Notes under the pieces: model-generated
What the model was told of the DNA's origin: nothing
What the model saw: the letters and a program-made list of their open reading frames with translations, nothing else
The model's database searches: none
Program-made: the position numbers and the translations under genes
Part shown: in pieces, positions 34,071 to 42,898 of the stretch
How positions within the stretch are numbered: position 1 is the stretch's first letter
Layout: each line of letters opens with the position of its first letter
NCBI RefSeq assembly: GCF_020297485.1
Contig: NZ_JAIWZC010000001.1
Span: 1,116,001 to 1,180,000, forward strand
Direction: 5' to 3'
DNA: 64,000 nucleotides
Source: Enterocloster clostridioformis
GTDB taxonomy: Bacteria > Bacillota > Clostridia > Lachnospirales > Lachnospiraceae

Positions 34071-36764
34071 ATGAACTATGGAAAGTACGAGGCTGAGCGC
34101 AGGCTTAAGTCTCTCCACTCTAAATCGGGCAAATACGCTTCAAGGCTGCTCCTTAATATATTTAAGGCGCTTTTTGTCCTGTTTTTGTTTCTGGCAGTAG
34201 TGGGCGCCTCCATCGGTTTCGGTATGGTTAAAGGCATTATAGATAATGCCCCTTCCGTTGATATTCTAAATATTCAGCCCAGCCGTTTTGCCACCGCAGT
34301 ATACGACTCCGCCGGGAACCTGACGGATACCCTGGTCACCAGCGGTTCCAACCGCGAGGAAGCCACCTACGATGAACTTCCAAAGGATTTGGTAAACGCA
34401 TTCGTAGCCATTGAGGATTCCCGTTTCTGGACCCACAACGGCATCGACATCCGTTCCATTGCCAGGGCCGTTAAGGGCATTGTCAGCGACGACTATGCGG
34501 GCGGCGGAAGCACCATAACACAGCAGCTCATCAAGAACAACGTGTTCTCCGGAGGAATGGAATCCGGCTGGGGTGCCAGGATTGAGCGTAAACTGCAGGA
34601 GCAGTACCTTGCCGTGCAGCTGGAAAAGAATTCAGGCATGAGCAAGGAAGATACCAAGAAGCTGATTATCACCAACTATCTCAACACCATCAACCTGGGC
34701 AACAACACCCTGGGAGTAAAGGTGGCGGCCAAACGCTATTTCAACAAGGACGTTTCCGACCTGACTCTCTCCGAGTGTACCGTGCTTGCATCCATCACCA
34801 AGAATCCCTCCAGACTCAATCCCATATCAGGACGCGAAAACAATGCGGAGCGCCGGAGAATCGTACTCCAGTATATGTATGAGCAGGATTATATCACCAA
34901 GGCCCAGCAGGAAGAAGCCCTGGCTGATGATGTATACGACAGGATACAGAACGTGGATACAGCCACCAAGGGAATCAACAGCCACTACAGCTATTTTACG
35001 GACGAGCTCATTGAACAGGTCATAAACGCCCTGATGGAAAAGCTGGATTACACGGAAAGCCAGGCCAGCAATCTCCTGTATTCCGGTGGACTGCAGATTT
35101 ATACCACTCAGGATCCCGCCTTACAGGCCATTGTGGACGAGGAGATCAATAACCCGGACAACTATTCCGTTGCCAAGTATTCCGTGGAGTACAGGCTCTC
35201 CATTACTCACGCGGACGGCACCACGGAGCACTATTCAGAGGAGAACCTGCGCACCTTCCGCAAAAGCGTGCTGGGAGATTCCTCCTTTGAGGGACTCTAC
35301 GCCTCCAAGGAAGCGGTCCAGGACGACATTGACCAGTATAAGGCATGGCTATTAAAGGATGGCGATGAAATCATCGGAGAGCGCCAGAATCTGATTTTAC
35401 AGCCCCAGGCCTCCTTCGTTCTATTAGATCAGCACACAGGCGAGGTCAAGGCGCTGTGCGGCGGCCGCGGCGAAAAGACAGCCAGTCTTACCCTGAACCG
35501 CGCCAGCAACGTATACCGCCAGCCAGGCTCCGCCTTTAAGGTCATCACGGCCTTCGCGCCCGCCCTGGATGCCTGCGGCGCCACCCTGGGCACGGTCTAC
35601 TACGACGCGCCCTACACCATAGGAACCAAGACCTTCAGGAACTGGTGGAATTCCGGCTATGGCTTTACCGGTTACTCCAGCATCCGGGACGGCATCATCT
35701 ACTCCATGAACATTGTGGCTGTGCGCTGCCTTATGGAGACAGTCACGCCACAGCTTGGCGTGGAGTACGCAGAAAACATGGGCATTACCTCCCTTACAAA
35801 GGATGACCTGGGAGCAGCCACCGCCCTGGGCGGCATCACAAAGGGCGTTTCCAACCTGGAGCTGACCACAGCCTATGCCGCTATTGCCAACGGCGGCGTG
35901 TACACAAAGCCCCGTTTCTTCACCAAGATACTGGACCACAACGGAAAGGTCCTCATAGACAATGAACCGGAGACAAAGCAGGTGTTAAAGGATTCCACTG
36001 CCTTCCTTTTAACGGATGCCATGTCGGAATCCATGAAGAGCAACCGCAAATTCACCCGGCCGGGCGTGTCCATCAACTCCACCAGTACCCGCGCTGCCCT
36101 GACAGGCATGACTGCGGCCGGCAAGAGCGGCACAACCACCTCCAACAACGATGTATGGTTCGTGGGCTATACGCCTTATTACACCGCCGGCATATGGGGC
36201 GGATGTGACAACAACCAGAAGCTTAAGCACGGCGGCGTGAACAACGGCGGAACCAGCTTCCACAAGGACATCTGGCGCAACATCATGAACCGTGTCCACG
36301 AGGGCATGTCAGACCCGGGCTTTGCGGTGCCGGACAGTATCGAGACTGCGGAAATCTGCCGCAAATCCGGCAAGAGGGCTGTCTCCGGTGTCTGCAACCA
36401 CGACCCCAGGGGAAATGCCGTCTACACCGAGTATTTTGCTAAGGGAACCGCCCCCACGGAAGTCTGCGACAAGCATGTGGAGGTTACCGTATGCGCGGAA
36501 TCAGGCATGCGCCCCACTCCCTACTGTCCCACAAAGACTACCAGGGTATGCATGACACTGCCGGAGGGCGAGGAGGGAGCTACGGATGATTCCGTATTTG
36601 CTATCCCGGGCTACTGCACCGTCCACTCCGACGTTTCCACCATCATTCCGCCCAACATCAATGAGCCCGGAAATACAGGTCCTACCGTGACACCTATCGG
36701 TCCGGGTTACCAGACCTCGCCGGAAACCACGGAAGGGTTTGGTCCGGGGAACCGGCCTTACTAG
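34071..36764 (+). CDS. Class A penicillin-binding protein (PBP1a type)
   Basis: 897 residues from the ATG with AAAAGGAG upstream; 40 open codons upstream are not coding-like. One N-terminal membrane segment (about 27-52), then the GT51 glycosyltransferase (E-D-S-R-F-W-T-H-N-G near 106 with the catalytic Glu; G-G-G-S-T-I-T-Q-Q-L near 144), then the transpeptidase with S-A-F-K (about 485), S-M-N near 547 and K-S-G-T-T near 685. A Cys-bearing linker and Pro/Gly-rich tail follow. It polymerises and crosslinks peptidoglycan outside the membrane. Confidence 0.92.
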   Translation: MNYGKYEAERRLKSLHSKSGKYASRLLLNIFKALFVLFLFLAVVGASIGFGMVKGIIDNAPSVDILNIQPSRFATAVYDSAGNLTDTLVTSGSNREEATYDELPKDLVNAFVAIEDSRFWTHNGIDIRSIARAVKGIVSDDYAGGGSTITQQLIKNNVFSGGMESGWGARIERKLQEQYLAVQLEKNSGMSKEDTKKLIITNYLNTINLGNNTLGVKVAAKRYFNKDVSDLTLSECTVLASITKNPSRLNPISGRENNAERRRIVLQYMYEQDYITKAQQEEALADDVYDRIQNVDTATKGINSHYSYFTDELIEQVINALMEKLDYTESQASNLLYSGGLQIYTTQDPALQAIVDEEINNPDNYSVAKYSVEYRLSITHADGTTEHYSEENLRTFRKSVLGDSSFEGLYASKEAVQDDIDQYKAWLLKDGDEIIGERQNLILQPQASFVLLDQHTGEVKALCGGRGEKTASLTLNRASNVYRQPGSAFKVITAFAPALDACGATLGTVYYDAPYTIGTKTFRNWWNSGYGFTGYSSIRDGIIYSMNIVAVRCLMETVTPQLGVEYAENMGITSLTKDDLGAATALGGITKGVSNLELTTAYAAIANGGVYTKPRFFTKILDHNGKVLIDNEPETKQVLKDSTAFLLTDAMSESMKSNRKFTRPGVSINSTSTRAALTGMTAAGKSGTTTSNNDVWFVGYTPYYTAGIWGGCDNNQKLKHGGVNNGGTSFHKDIWRNIMNRVHEGMSDPGFAVPDSIETAEICRKSGKRAVSGVCNHDPRGNAVYTEYFAKGTAPTEVCDKHVEVTVCAESGMRPTPYCPTKTTRVCMTLPEGEEGATDDSVFAIPGYCTVHSDVSTIIPPNINEPGNTGPTVTPIGPGYQTSPETTEGFGPGNRPY

Positions 36765-36808
36765 CAGACTATTTAAAAATCCAGTACTGACAGATATAAA
36801 GTCATGTT

Positions 36809-36856
36809 AAAAACCGGAACGAAAGCCGTCAGATGACAGCTGTGTCCCGGTTTTTT
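36809..36856. terminator. Terminator after the PBP gene
   Basis: AAAAACCGG at the left and CCGGTTTTTT at the right with a partly paired stem; T-run on the plus strand and A-run on the left could also serve the opposing spoVAE. Confidence 0.7.
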
Positions 36857-36901
36857 GTTATGACGCCTTTATTACTTTCATGCTTTCCATATTCATTTTC
36901 A

Positions 36902-37255
36902 TCATTTCATTTTCGGCTTAAACACAAGGGACGCCAGATAGCCGAATACCAATGCGCCGCATATTCCCGCAGAACTGGCTGTGAATCCGCCCTTAAAGAT
37001 GCCCAGAAGCCCATCCTCTCCAATTCCCTCCTTTACGCCCTTCCAGAGGGTGTTTCCAAAGCCCAGAAGAGGTACGGTAGCCCCTGCCCCCGCCCATTTC
37101 GCAAAGGGTTCATAAAGCCCTATGGCTCCCAGTATGGCGCCGCTGACTACCAGGGTGACCATAACCCGTCCCGGCATCATCTTTGTCTTTTCCAGCAGAA
37201 TCTGCACCAGGGCGCAGATAATTCCTCCCACGATGAATGCTTTTAAATAGTCCAT
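36902..37255 (-). CDS. spoVAE: Stage V sporulation protein AE
   Basis: 117 residues, three to four membrane segments (Y-L-K-A-F-I-V-G-G-I-I-C-A-L near the start; V-P-L-L-G-F-G-N-T-L near 64). SpoVAE is a part of the SpoVA channel that loads dipicolinate into the forespore and releases it in germination. It is similar in fold to SpoVAC and ends the spoVA run; TTAAGGAGG precedes the ATG. Confidence 0.9.
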   Translation of the reverse strand: MDYLKAFIVGGIICALVQILLEKTKMMPGRVMVTLVVSGAILGAIGLYEPFAKWAGAGATVPLLGFGNTLWKGVKEGIGEDGLLGIFKGGFTASSAGICGALVFGYLASLVFKPKMK

Positions 37256-37267
37256 GTCATTTCCTCC

Positions 37268-38290
37268 TTAACTGTCTATATGTTCAATGACGACTGCGTG
37301 GGCAATGCCCGGTATGCTCTGTCCTTCATTGAAGCTGACAGAGGACAGCAGGGCCCCGGTGGGTACAAACAGAACCCGCTTCCAGGTGCCGTCCTGTACC
37401 TTTGGGAGGATGTAGGAACACAGGGTTACGGCGGAACAGCCGCATCCGCTTCCGCCAGCATGGGTGTCCTGCTGTTCCTTATCGTATATCTCCATACCGC
37501 AGTCCATGTGAAGCTGGCTTAAGTCCCTTCCCTTATTCTTCATAAACTCAAGCAGGATGGTCCTTCCCACTTCTCCCAGATCCCCTGTGATGATTTTATC
37601 ATACCAGGTCTCATTGACCTGGAAATCCTCCAGGTTCTGTTCAATGGTGTGGAACGCTGCCGGGGCCATGGCTGCTCCCATATTCATAGAATCCTTGGCG
37701 CCCATGTCCACCATGCGTCCGGTTGTGATGCCTGCGATGCGGGCCATACCATCCTTCCGGTTTCCGGCCAGAACCACGGCGCCGCAGCCTGTAACAGTCC
37801 ATGTGGCAGAGGGCGGCCTCTGGTTCCCATAGGCCAGTGGAAAACGAAACTGCTTTTCCGCGGTGGCAAAATGGCTGGACGCCATGGACATGACCTGGTC
37901 CGCATATCCCGCGTTGACCGCCATTGCACCCAATCCCAATGCCTCCCCCATGGTGGAGCAGGCCCCGTAAAGCCCAAAAAGAGGTATCTCCAAATCCACG
38001 GTGCCAAAGGATGTGGCTATGAGCTGCCCCAGCAGATCGCCCGCAAACAGATAGCGCAGATCACCCTTTCGTATGCCGCCCTTTTCAATGACCAGATCCG
38101 CGGTTTTCTTCTGCATGGTGCTCTCCGCCTGTTCCCAATTATCCATTCCAAACATATCGTCCAGTTCTATCTCGTCGAACAGGCTTCCAAGAGGGCCTTC
38201 CCCCTCTTTTTTTCCTACGACGGAGCCAGCACTTATGATGACCGGGGGATGTTCAAATTCAATACTTGCCTTGCCTTTCATCTGTCCCAT
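37268..38290 (-). CDS. spoVAD: Stage V sporulation protein AD
   Basis: 340 residues, thiolase-like fold. V-I-I-S-A-G-S-V-V-G-K-K-E-G-E-G-P-L-G near 17, G-A-C-S-T-M-G-E-A-L near 109 and G-S-G-C-G-C-S-A near 284 are typical. The cytoplasmic SpoVAD binds dipicolinate. AAGGAG stands 10 bases before the ATG. In Clostridia it normally follows spoVAC directly; here about 1.1 kb of foreign remnant lies between. Confidence 0.95.
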   Translation of the reverse strand: MGQMKGKASIEFEHPPVIISAGSVVGKKEGEGPLGSLFDEIELDDMFGMDNWEQAESTMQKKTADLVIEKGGIRKGDLRYLFAGDLLGQLIATSFGTVDLEIPLFGLYGACSTMGEALGLGAMAVNAGYADQVMSMASSHFATAEKQFRFPLAYGNQRPPSATWTVTGCGAVVLAGNRKDGMARIAGITTGRMVDMGAKDSMNMGAAMAPAAFHTIEQNLEDFQVNETWYDKIITGDLGEVGRTILLEFMKNKGRDLSQLHMDCGMEIYDKEQQDTHAGGSGCGCSAVTLCSYILPKVQDGTWKRVLFVPTGALLSSVSFNEGQSIPGIAHAVVIEHIDS

Positions 38291-38400
38291 TTCATGTACT
38301 CTCCTTCCTGTGACAGGATATAATAATTACAGTATCCCTCGTTTCCGGAAAAATACTCAAAAATAAAAGAACCAAAAGGCAGCCTGCTTATCACGGATAT

Positions 38401-38760
38401 TTACAAAAACAAACTATTTACATTCAGTTCTTCCTCTATCATGCCGGATTCCAGCATGAAATCAGCTGTTTTCTGAAAGCCTTTCTTATCCTCATCGGTA
38501 ACATCCATGGAAAAATCATAGCAGGCATACATTTCCCTTACCGCTTCTTCGTCCAAATCCAGCTCCTCTGCCACAATCTGAAGGGCCTCATCCTGGTTAT
38601 CCTTCATAAATGCCGCAACGCGCTTCTGGGCTTCCACGAAACGGCCATGCGGCAGCACGTAGGCGCTAAACAGCTCCGCCCGGCAGACCCCATACCATAT
38701 AAGCAGAATCGCCCCAATCCCTATCATGGGCACAATTATCTTTTTCCGCCTACTTTTCAT
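38401..38760 (-). pseudogene. ABC permease N-terminus fused to substrate-binding-protein C-terminus
   Basis: 119 residues. The first 40 (K-I-I-V-P-M-I-G-I-G-A-I-L-L-I-W-Y-G, then S-A-Y-V-L-P-H) look like the start of a SsuC/TauC-type permease. The rest (A-Q-K-R-V-A-A-F-M-K-D-N-Q, L-D-L-D-E-E-A-V-R-E-M-Y, T-A-D-F-M-L-E-S-G-M-I) is the C-terminus of a NMT1/SsuA-like binding protein. The two genes appear joined by an in-frame deletion of most of both. The product, if made, would be a short anchored helical protein without transport function. Its ATG overlaps the end of the upstream gene. Confidence 0.6.
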
Positions 38761-39300
38761 CTGTGGTCACTCCATCCCCATTGTGGCATCCCATATGACA
38801 GCAGAGCATCTCCACCAGCCTGGCCTGTTTCCACGATTCCCCCTCAAGGTACCTTCCTGTACCGCATATTCCGCGCAGGCGCCCTCCACCGTGTCTCCCA
38901 ATTCCTTCAAAAGCCCGTTCCATGCCAGGAACCTGGTGTCCTTAAGTTTTAAGGCATTGCCTGCATCTGCCAGGGCCTGGCAGGGCGTGGTAATCAGTTT
39001 CTGTCCGTCACATAAATCCCTTCTCCCGCTGATTTCCCTGGCACAATGAATCAGAATCGGTTCAATGTCCGGTATTACAAGGTGAGGACCCTGTTCCCCC
39101 TGGCTTCGCTCTCCGGGGCCTTGTTCTTCATACCTATGCCGGTAATCCGCTGCCATCCCGCCTGCCACGGGGCACCGCATATCAGCCACTGTATCCAGCC
39201 CCGCCCCGGCCAGAGCTCTGTACTTCTCCTTAACAACAGCTCCCCAGTCCTTATTGCACCGCACCTGTATGAGTCCGTGCTTTTTCAGGAAACACGCCAA
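38750..39300 (-). pseudogene. Cys-rich protein of unknown function, probable 3' frameshift
   Basis: TTG start at 39300 with AAAGGAG nine bases upstream. Cys motifs: R-C-N-K-D-W near 14, R-C-P-V-A-G near 42, I-E-P-I-L-I-H-C-A-R-E-I near 80, L-C-D-G-Q-K-L-I-T-T-P-C-Q-A-L-A-D-A-G-N near 96. The open frame ends at 38767 with a poor tail, but another frame from about 38870 reads R-Y-L-E-G-E-S-W-K-Q-A-R-L-V-E-M-L-C-C and C-H-N-G-D-G, ending at 38750 inside the permease start. So an indel probably broke the gene near 38870. I do not recognise the family; a redox or metal role is only a guess from the Cys. Confidence 0.5.
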
Positions 39301-39323
39301 TGCCGCTTTCTCCTTTGCTTTTC

Positions 39324-39374
39324 GTTAGTCATGACTAACTAGTATAATATATCAGAGAAACCATAAAATGTCAA
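39324..39374 (-). promoter_or_regulatory. Promoter with 16-bp perfect palindromic operator
   Basis: Minus strand TTGACA (39374-39369), 17 bases, TATATT (39351-39346). Six bases downstream is GTTAGTCATGACTAAC (39339-39324), a perfect palindrome over the expected start of transcription. This geometry is that of a repressor site. DtxR-like or MarR-like dimers are candidates, but no regulator gene is adjacent. It drives the Cys-rich gene and the ABC remnant, and perhaps spoVAD. Confidence 0.65.
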
Positions 39375-39432
39375 CTGCATGTTTCCGAAAAGAAAAATAT
39401 GGACCAGGAAATATTTCCCAGTCCATGCGCGT

Positions 39433-39888
39433 TTAAAAAATCCCCATCAATCTCCCAATCCAGTAAATCAGCCCCAGCACCCAGCTGGTCAAAACCCCAT
39501 ACAAAATCACCGGCCCGGCAATGGTGAATATCTTACAGCCAACGCCGAACACCTCGCCCTCCGAGTGAAACTCAATGGCCGGAGCCACCACGGAATTGGC
39601 AAACCCTGTTATCGGCACAAGGGCGCCTGCTCCCCCGAACTTCACAATCTTTGGATAGATATTAAATCCGGTCAGCAGGATACTTAAAAGAATCAGCTCC
39701 AGCAGGGTCCAGGCCGCGGCTGTCTCCTGGTCCATGCCCATGTTGTTCATCATGAAATTCAGGGCAAACTGTCCCAGCGCGCAGATGATTCCGCCTACCA
39801 GGAAGGCCGCAGCCATGTTCTTTGCCAGGCTGTGGGTGGGAGTCACCTGTTTCACGTACTCCTCATACTTTTTCTTATCAATTTCCAT
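39433..39888 (-). CDS. spoVAC: Stage V sporulation protein AC
   Basis: 151 residues from the ATG at 39888 with GAGGAG upstream. Cytoplasmic start Y-E-E-Y-V-K-Q-V-T-P, then hydrophobic segments with F-L-V-G-G-I-I-C-A-L-G-Q, G-F-N-I-Y-P-K-I-V-K-F-G-G-A-G-A and V-P-I-T-G-F-A-N-S. SpoVAC is the mechanosensitive-channel-like part of the SpoVA complex. Its gene follows spoVAB by 69 bp. Confidence 0.93.
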   Translation of the reverse strand: MEIDKKKYEEYVKQVTPTHSLAKNMAAAFLVGGIICALGQFALNFMMNNMGMDQETAAAWTLLELILLSILLTGFNIYPKIVKFGGAGALVPITGFANSVVAPAIEFHSEGEVFGVGCKIFTIAGPVILYGVLTSWVLGLIYWIGRLMGIF

Positions 39889-39957
39889 TTGTTTACTCCT
39901 CTCAAAATCCGGATGCGGACAGCCCAAACCCTTTTTGGCTCATCATCTTTGGCCCCG

Positions 39958-40401
39958 TCATCCAAGGGAAGCCATATGATTCCAAAAATATACCAGAGAT
40001 CCCGCCATTTTCCCCGCGGCCAGGGCAAATATCAGATATTGAAGCCCCACGGCCAGATGAATCCTCCGGCTGATAACCGGAAGGGCTTTCAGTGTCTCTG
40101 CCAGAGACATGACCAGACAGCCCACGAAAATCCCAACGGACAGTCCGTACGCACATATGAACAGGGTGCCCAGATAGGGCCCCATATAAATGGGGAACTC
40201 ATAAATATCCAGTATATTTCCCAGGACTCCGCCCAGAATAATCACTGTCTCATACAGAAAAATATGCTTCCTTGTACCGGTCTTTCCCATGAGACGCACA
40301 AACACGCCGATAATAGCAAGGAACGCGTATACGCCGGCCGCAATGATGCCGCCGGCGCACAGACCGAAGAACGCCAGCAAACATTTTTTAAGTAATATCA
40401 A
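39958..40401 (-). CDS. spoVAB: Stage V sporulation protein AB
   Basis: About 147 residues, four membrane segments (L-L-A-F-F-G-L-C-A-G-G; F-L-A-I-I-G-V-F-V-R-L; I-L-G-G-V-L-G-N-I-L). Start set at the TTG at 40401 because AAAGGAG lies seven bases upstream; an ATG ten codons earlier sits within spoVAA without a site. Overlaps the spoVAA 3' end by 14 bp. Confidence 0.88.
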   Translation of the reverse strand: MILLKKCLLAFFGLCAGGIIAAGVYAFLAIIGVFVRLMGKTGTRKHIFLYETVIILGGVLGNILDIYEFPIYMGPYLGTLFICAYGLSVGIFVGCLVMSLAETLKALPVISRRIHLAVGLQYLIFALAAGKMAGSLVYFWNHMASLG

Positions 40402-41014
40402 TTTTAGACTCCTTTCTGCTGTCATTGGCAATCAGGGTCTTACTGATATTGTCCTCATAAAGGCGCATTTCCACCTCTAACGGCGTGGGGTCCGTATTCA
40501 GTTTTATGGCTGCGAAATGGTTGAAGAAACCGACGATACCCACGGCCAGACCCACGGAGTAGCTTACCTCCAGCACGGTAAAACCTCCGGACTCATAGCC
40601 CATGACCAGCTTGAACACCTCGCTGAACACATCGGTGACGCTGACGTCATTGTTAAAGGTCATGATGGCAAATGCTGCGCCGAAAAAGCACACCAGGCAG
40701 ACAAATATGGTCTTGGTCCACTGCCAGATGTAAGCAGGCGGGGAAGGCGGTTTGTAGGCAATGATGAAATCCGTCTCCCCCACGTTGTTTACATCAATGG
40801 TGGAGTCCAGCTGTTTTAACTTATTGATTACATCCAGGGCGCTCATGATATAGCGCCGCTTGGCATCCACCTTCACGGTCATGACCTTCATGGAGTTGCA
40901 TTTGTTCATCACATTCTGGTCGTCGCAGTAAACCTGGGCCACGTCCTTTAAGACAACATCCTTGTGAGTCAGCTCCGTGATTTGATTTAGTTTTAAATAG
41001 ACTGTATGGTTCAT
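40388..41014 (-). CDS. spoVAA: Stage V sporulation protein AA
   Basis: 208 residues: a soluble N-terminal domain (V-Y-L-K-L-N-Q-I-T-E-L; D-V-A-Q-V-Y-C-D) and C-terminal membrane segments from about 97 (I-F-V-C-L-V-C-F-F-G-A-A-F-A-I-M). SpoVAA with SpoVAB belongs to the SpoVA complex in the spore inner membrane. GGAAGAGG precedes the ATG; start overlaps the small upstream gene. Confidence 0.92.
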   Translation of the reverse strand: MNHTVYLKLNQITELTHKDVVLKDVAQVYCDDQNVMNKCNSMKVMTVKVDAKRRYIMSALDVINKLKQLDSTIDVNNVGETDFIIAYKPPSPPAYIWQWTKTIFVCLVCFFGAAFAIMTFNNDVSVTDVFSEVFKLVMGYESGGFTVLEVSYSVGLAVGIVGFFNHFAAIKLNTDPTPLEVEMRLYEDNISKTLIANDSRKESKIDIT

Positions 41015-41256
41015 AGTCCTCTTCCGCTCCTTTGGATTTCCTGCTGTCCGAACATCATGGACACAGGGTCAGTCACAAAGGCCGGACATGCTTCCTCTTC
41101 CATGGAAGACTCGTCCGTCTCCTCCCACACCAGCGTCCCTTCCTTTTCATATCCCCTGTCTCCGAAACCTGAGGACAGATACCATACCAGGGCCCCTATC
41201 AGGAGAAGGGAGGCTATGACTGCAAGCAGTTCACATACTCGTTTACCAAAACCCAT
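41011..41256 (-). CDS. Small single-span membrane protein between sigF and spoVAA
   Basis: About 81 residues from the ATG at 41256 (AAGGA upstream). Membrane segment near 7-27 (L-L-A-V-I-A-S-L-L-L-I-G-A-L-V-W-Y), then an acidic exposed tail with E-E-T-D-E-S-S-M-E-E-E. Ends by overlapping the spoVAA start. No family recognised. Position in the sigF-spoVA run suggests forespore expression. Confidence 0.65.
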   Translation of the reverse strand: MGFGKRVCELLAVIASLLLIGALVWYLSSGFGDRGYEKEGTLVWEETDESSMEEEACPAFVTDPVSMMFGQQEIQRSGRGL

Positions 41257-41344
41257 AAGAATCACATCCTTTTCAAGAAAAGTTAATTGGTTTCTGGTAT
41301 CTAGTATGACTTCCATGGAACTTTTTATACCTTACGGATTTTGT

Positions 41345-42058
41345 TTACAGTTTTTTCCTCATTTCTTTCAATATACGTTTTTCCAGCCGTGAAACCTGTA
41401 CCTGTGAAATGCCCAGCTCGCCGGCAATCTGGGTCTGGGTCTCATTGTAAAAATATCTGCGCAGTATAATTTCCCTCTGATCTTCCTCAAGTCCCTCCAT
41501 CAAATCCTTTAAAACCATTCGGTTTAACAAATCCTCATGGTCATTGTTGTCCTGGGCCAGCCGATCCATAAGATAGGTGGAATTTTCATCTCCGCTGTCA
41601 GCCGGACGGTACAGTGACTCCACCTCAGCTGCCGCCTCCAGGGACGCCGCCACCTCCTCACGGCTGGTGCCCAGTCTGCCTGCTATCTCCTCAATGGTGG
41701 GCTCCCTGCCCAGGCTGTATGTCATTTCCTCCCTGGCGGCCCTGACCTTAACCCCCAGTTCCTTGATGGAGCGGCTGACCTTGATCATACCGTCATCCCT
41801 GAGAAAGCGTTTGATTTCCCCTGCAATCATGGGCACTGCATAGGTGGAAAATTTCACGTCAAACCCTGTGTCGAATTTGTCAATGGCCTTAATCAGTCCG
41901 ATGCTTCCAATCTGGAACAGATCCTCCATCTCATATCCCCGGCCTGAGAACCGCCTGACAATGCTCCATATGAGTCCCACATTGTCCATGACCAGCTGGT
42001 CCCTTGCCGCTTTATCCCCCGCGTGAGCCATATTGATTAATTTCATGGTCTCATCCAT
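41345..42058 (-). CDS. sigF: RNA polymerase sporulation sigma factor SigF
   Basis: 237 residues from the ATG at 42058 five bases after AGGTG; a GTG three codons earlier overlaps spoIIAB. Region 2 with D-L-F-Q-I-G-S-I-G-L-I-K-A-I-D-K-F-D and F-S-T-Y-A-V-P-M-I, region 3, and region 4 with E-T-Q-T-Q-I-A-G-E-L-G-I-S-Q-V-Q-V-S-R. First forespore-specific sigma factor, held by SpoIIAB. Confidence 0.95.
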   Translation of the reverse strand: MDETMKLINMAHAGDKAARDQLVMDNVGLIWSIVRRFSGRGYEMEDLFQIGSIGLIKAIDKFDTGFDVKFSTYAVPMIAGEIKRFLRDDGMIKVSRSIKELGVKVRAAREEMTYSLGREPTIEEIAGRLGTSREEVAASLEAAAEVESLYRPADSGDENSTYLMDRLAQDNNDHEDLLNRMVLKDLMEGLEEDQREIILRRYFYNETQTQIAGELGISQVQVSRLEKRILKEMRKKL

Positions 42059-42063
42059 CGCCG

Positions 42064-42498
42064 TCACCTGCCGATGGATTTCTTCATTGTCACCAATGTG
42101 CCATGATTTGGTTGGGACTCCACCTCTACCTGGTCCATAAATGCCTCCATGAAGGAAAAGCCCATGCCGGAGCGCTCTCCCTCTGGATCCGTGGTGAACA
42201 TGGGCTCCATGGCCTGTTTCACATCCGCTATGCCCACACCGCGGTCCTCCACTGCCACAGTCAGGACCCGTTCCTCCAAATCTGCGGTCAAGTCCAGATA
42301 TATGGTTCCCCGGCCGCCCCTGTAGCCATGTATGACTGCATTAGTCACTGCCTCGGATACGGCTGTCTTTACATCATCCACTTCCTCCAGGGTGGGGTCC
42401 AGCCTGCTCATGAACACGGCCGTCACCACCCTGGCAAACTCCTCATTCCGGGAAAGGCTCTCCATTTCCAGCCTCATATGCTCTCTGTTTGTCTCCAT
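42064..42498 (-). CDS. spoIIAB: Anti-sigma F factor SpoIIAB
   Basis: 144 residues from the ATG at 42498 with GGAGG upstream; the ATG eight codons earlier sits directly on a weak site. A GHKL kinase: N-box E-A-V-T-N-A-V-I-H-G-Y near 50, G1 D-R-G-V-G-I near 90, G2 G-M-G-F-S-F-M. It binds SigF and phosphorylates SpoIIAA. It follows spoIIAA by about 20 bp and runs into sigF. Confidence 0.95.
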   Translation of the reverse strand: METNREHMRLEMESLSRNEEFARVVTAVFMSRLDPTLEEVDDVKTAVSEAVTNAVIHGYRGGRGTIYLDLTADLEERVLTVAVEDRGVGIADVKQAMEPMFTTDPEGERSGMGFSFMEAFMDQVEVESQPNHGTLVTMKKSIGR

Positions 42499-42518
42499 CT
42501 TCTTATCCTCCATCTTTT

Positions 42519-42860
42519 TCATCCCTTTATTGCTGATTCCCTGTCTTCATATCCTTTGATAAGGCGGCTTACCCCGCCCATCTCCAGTATCCGCCTGACC
42601 TGGGGTCCTGCCCCGTAATAGGCCACGGTTCCCCGGCTGGCCGCCATCTGCTTATAGCGGTTTAAAAGCACCCCGATGCCGGATGAATCCATAAATGATG
42701 TGTGGGTAAAATCAAATACAATCCGATTGATGTAATTCTCTGCCAGCAGCAGGTCCGTATCCCGTTTCAGGTTCCTGCAGTTATGGTGGTCCAGCTCCTT
42801 CGGAAGGTGAATCACCAGCATCTGCTCCCTGGCCTCATACGTAAACGTTGTCTGTTCCAT
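42519..42860 (-). CDS. spoIIAA: Anti-anti-sigma F factor SpoIIAA
   Basis: 113 residues, STAS domain. F-T-H-T-S-F-M-D-S-S-G-I-G-V-L-L-N-R holds the phosphorylated Ser (about 58). When dephosphorylated it frees SigF from SpoIIAB. First gene of the run; GAAAGGAG precedes the start. An imperfect SigmaH-like AGGA/GAAA pair lies upstream but is not convincing. Confidence 0.95.
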   Translation of the reverse strand: MEQTTFTYEAREQMLVIHLPKELDHHNCRNLKRDTDLLLAENYINRIVFDFTHTSFMDSSGIGVLLNRYKQMAASRGTVAYYGAGPQVRRILEMGGVSRLIKGYEDRESAIKG

Positions 42861-42898
42861 CCCTCCATACTCCTTTCTCAGTGCCTATAAATTATAAA

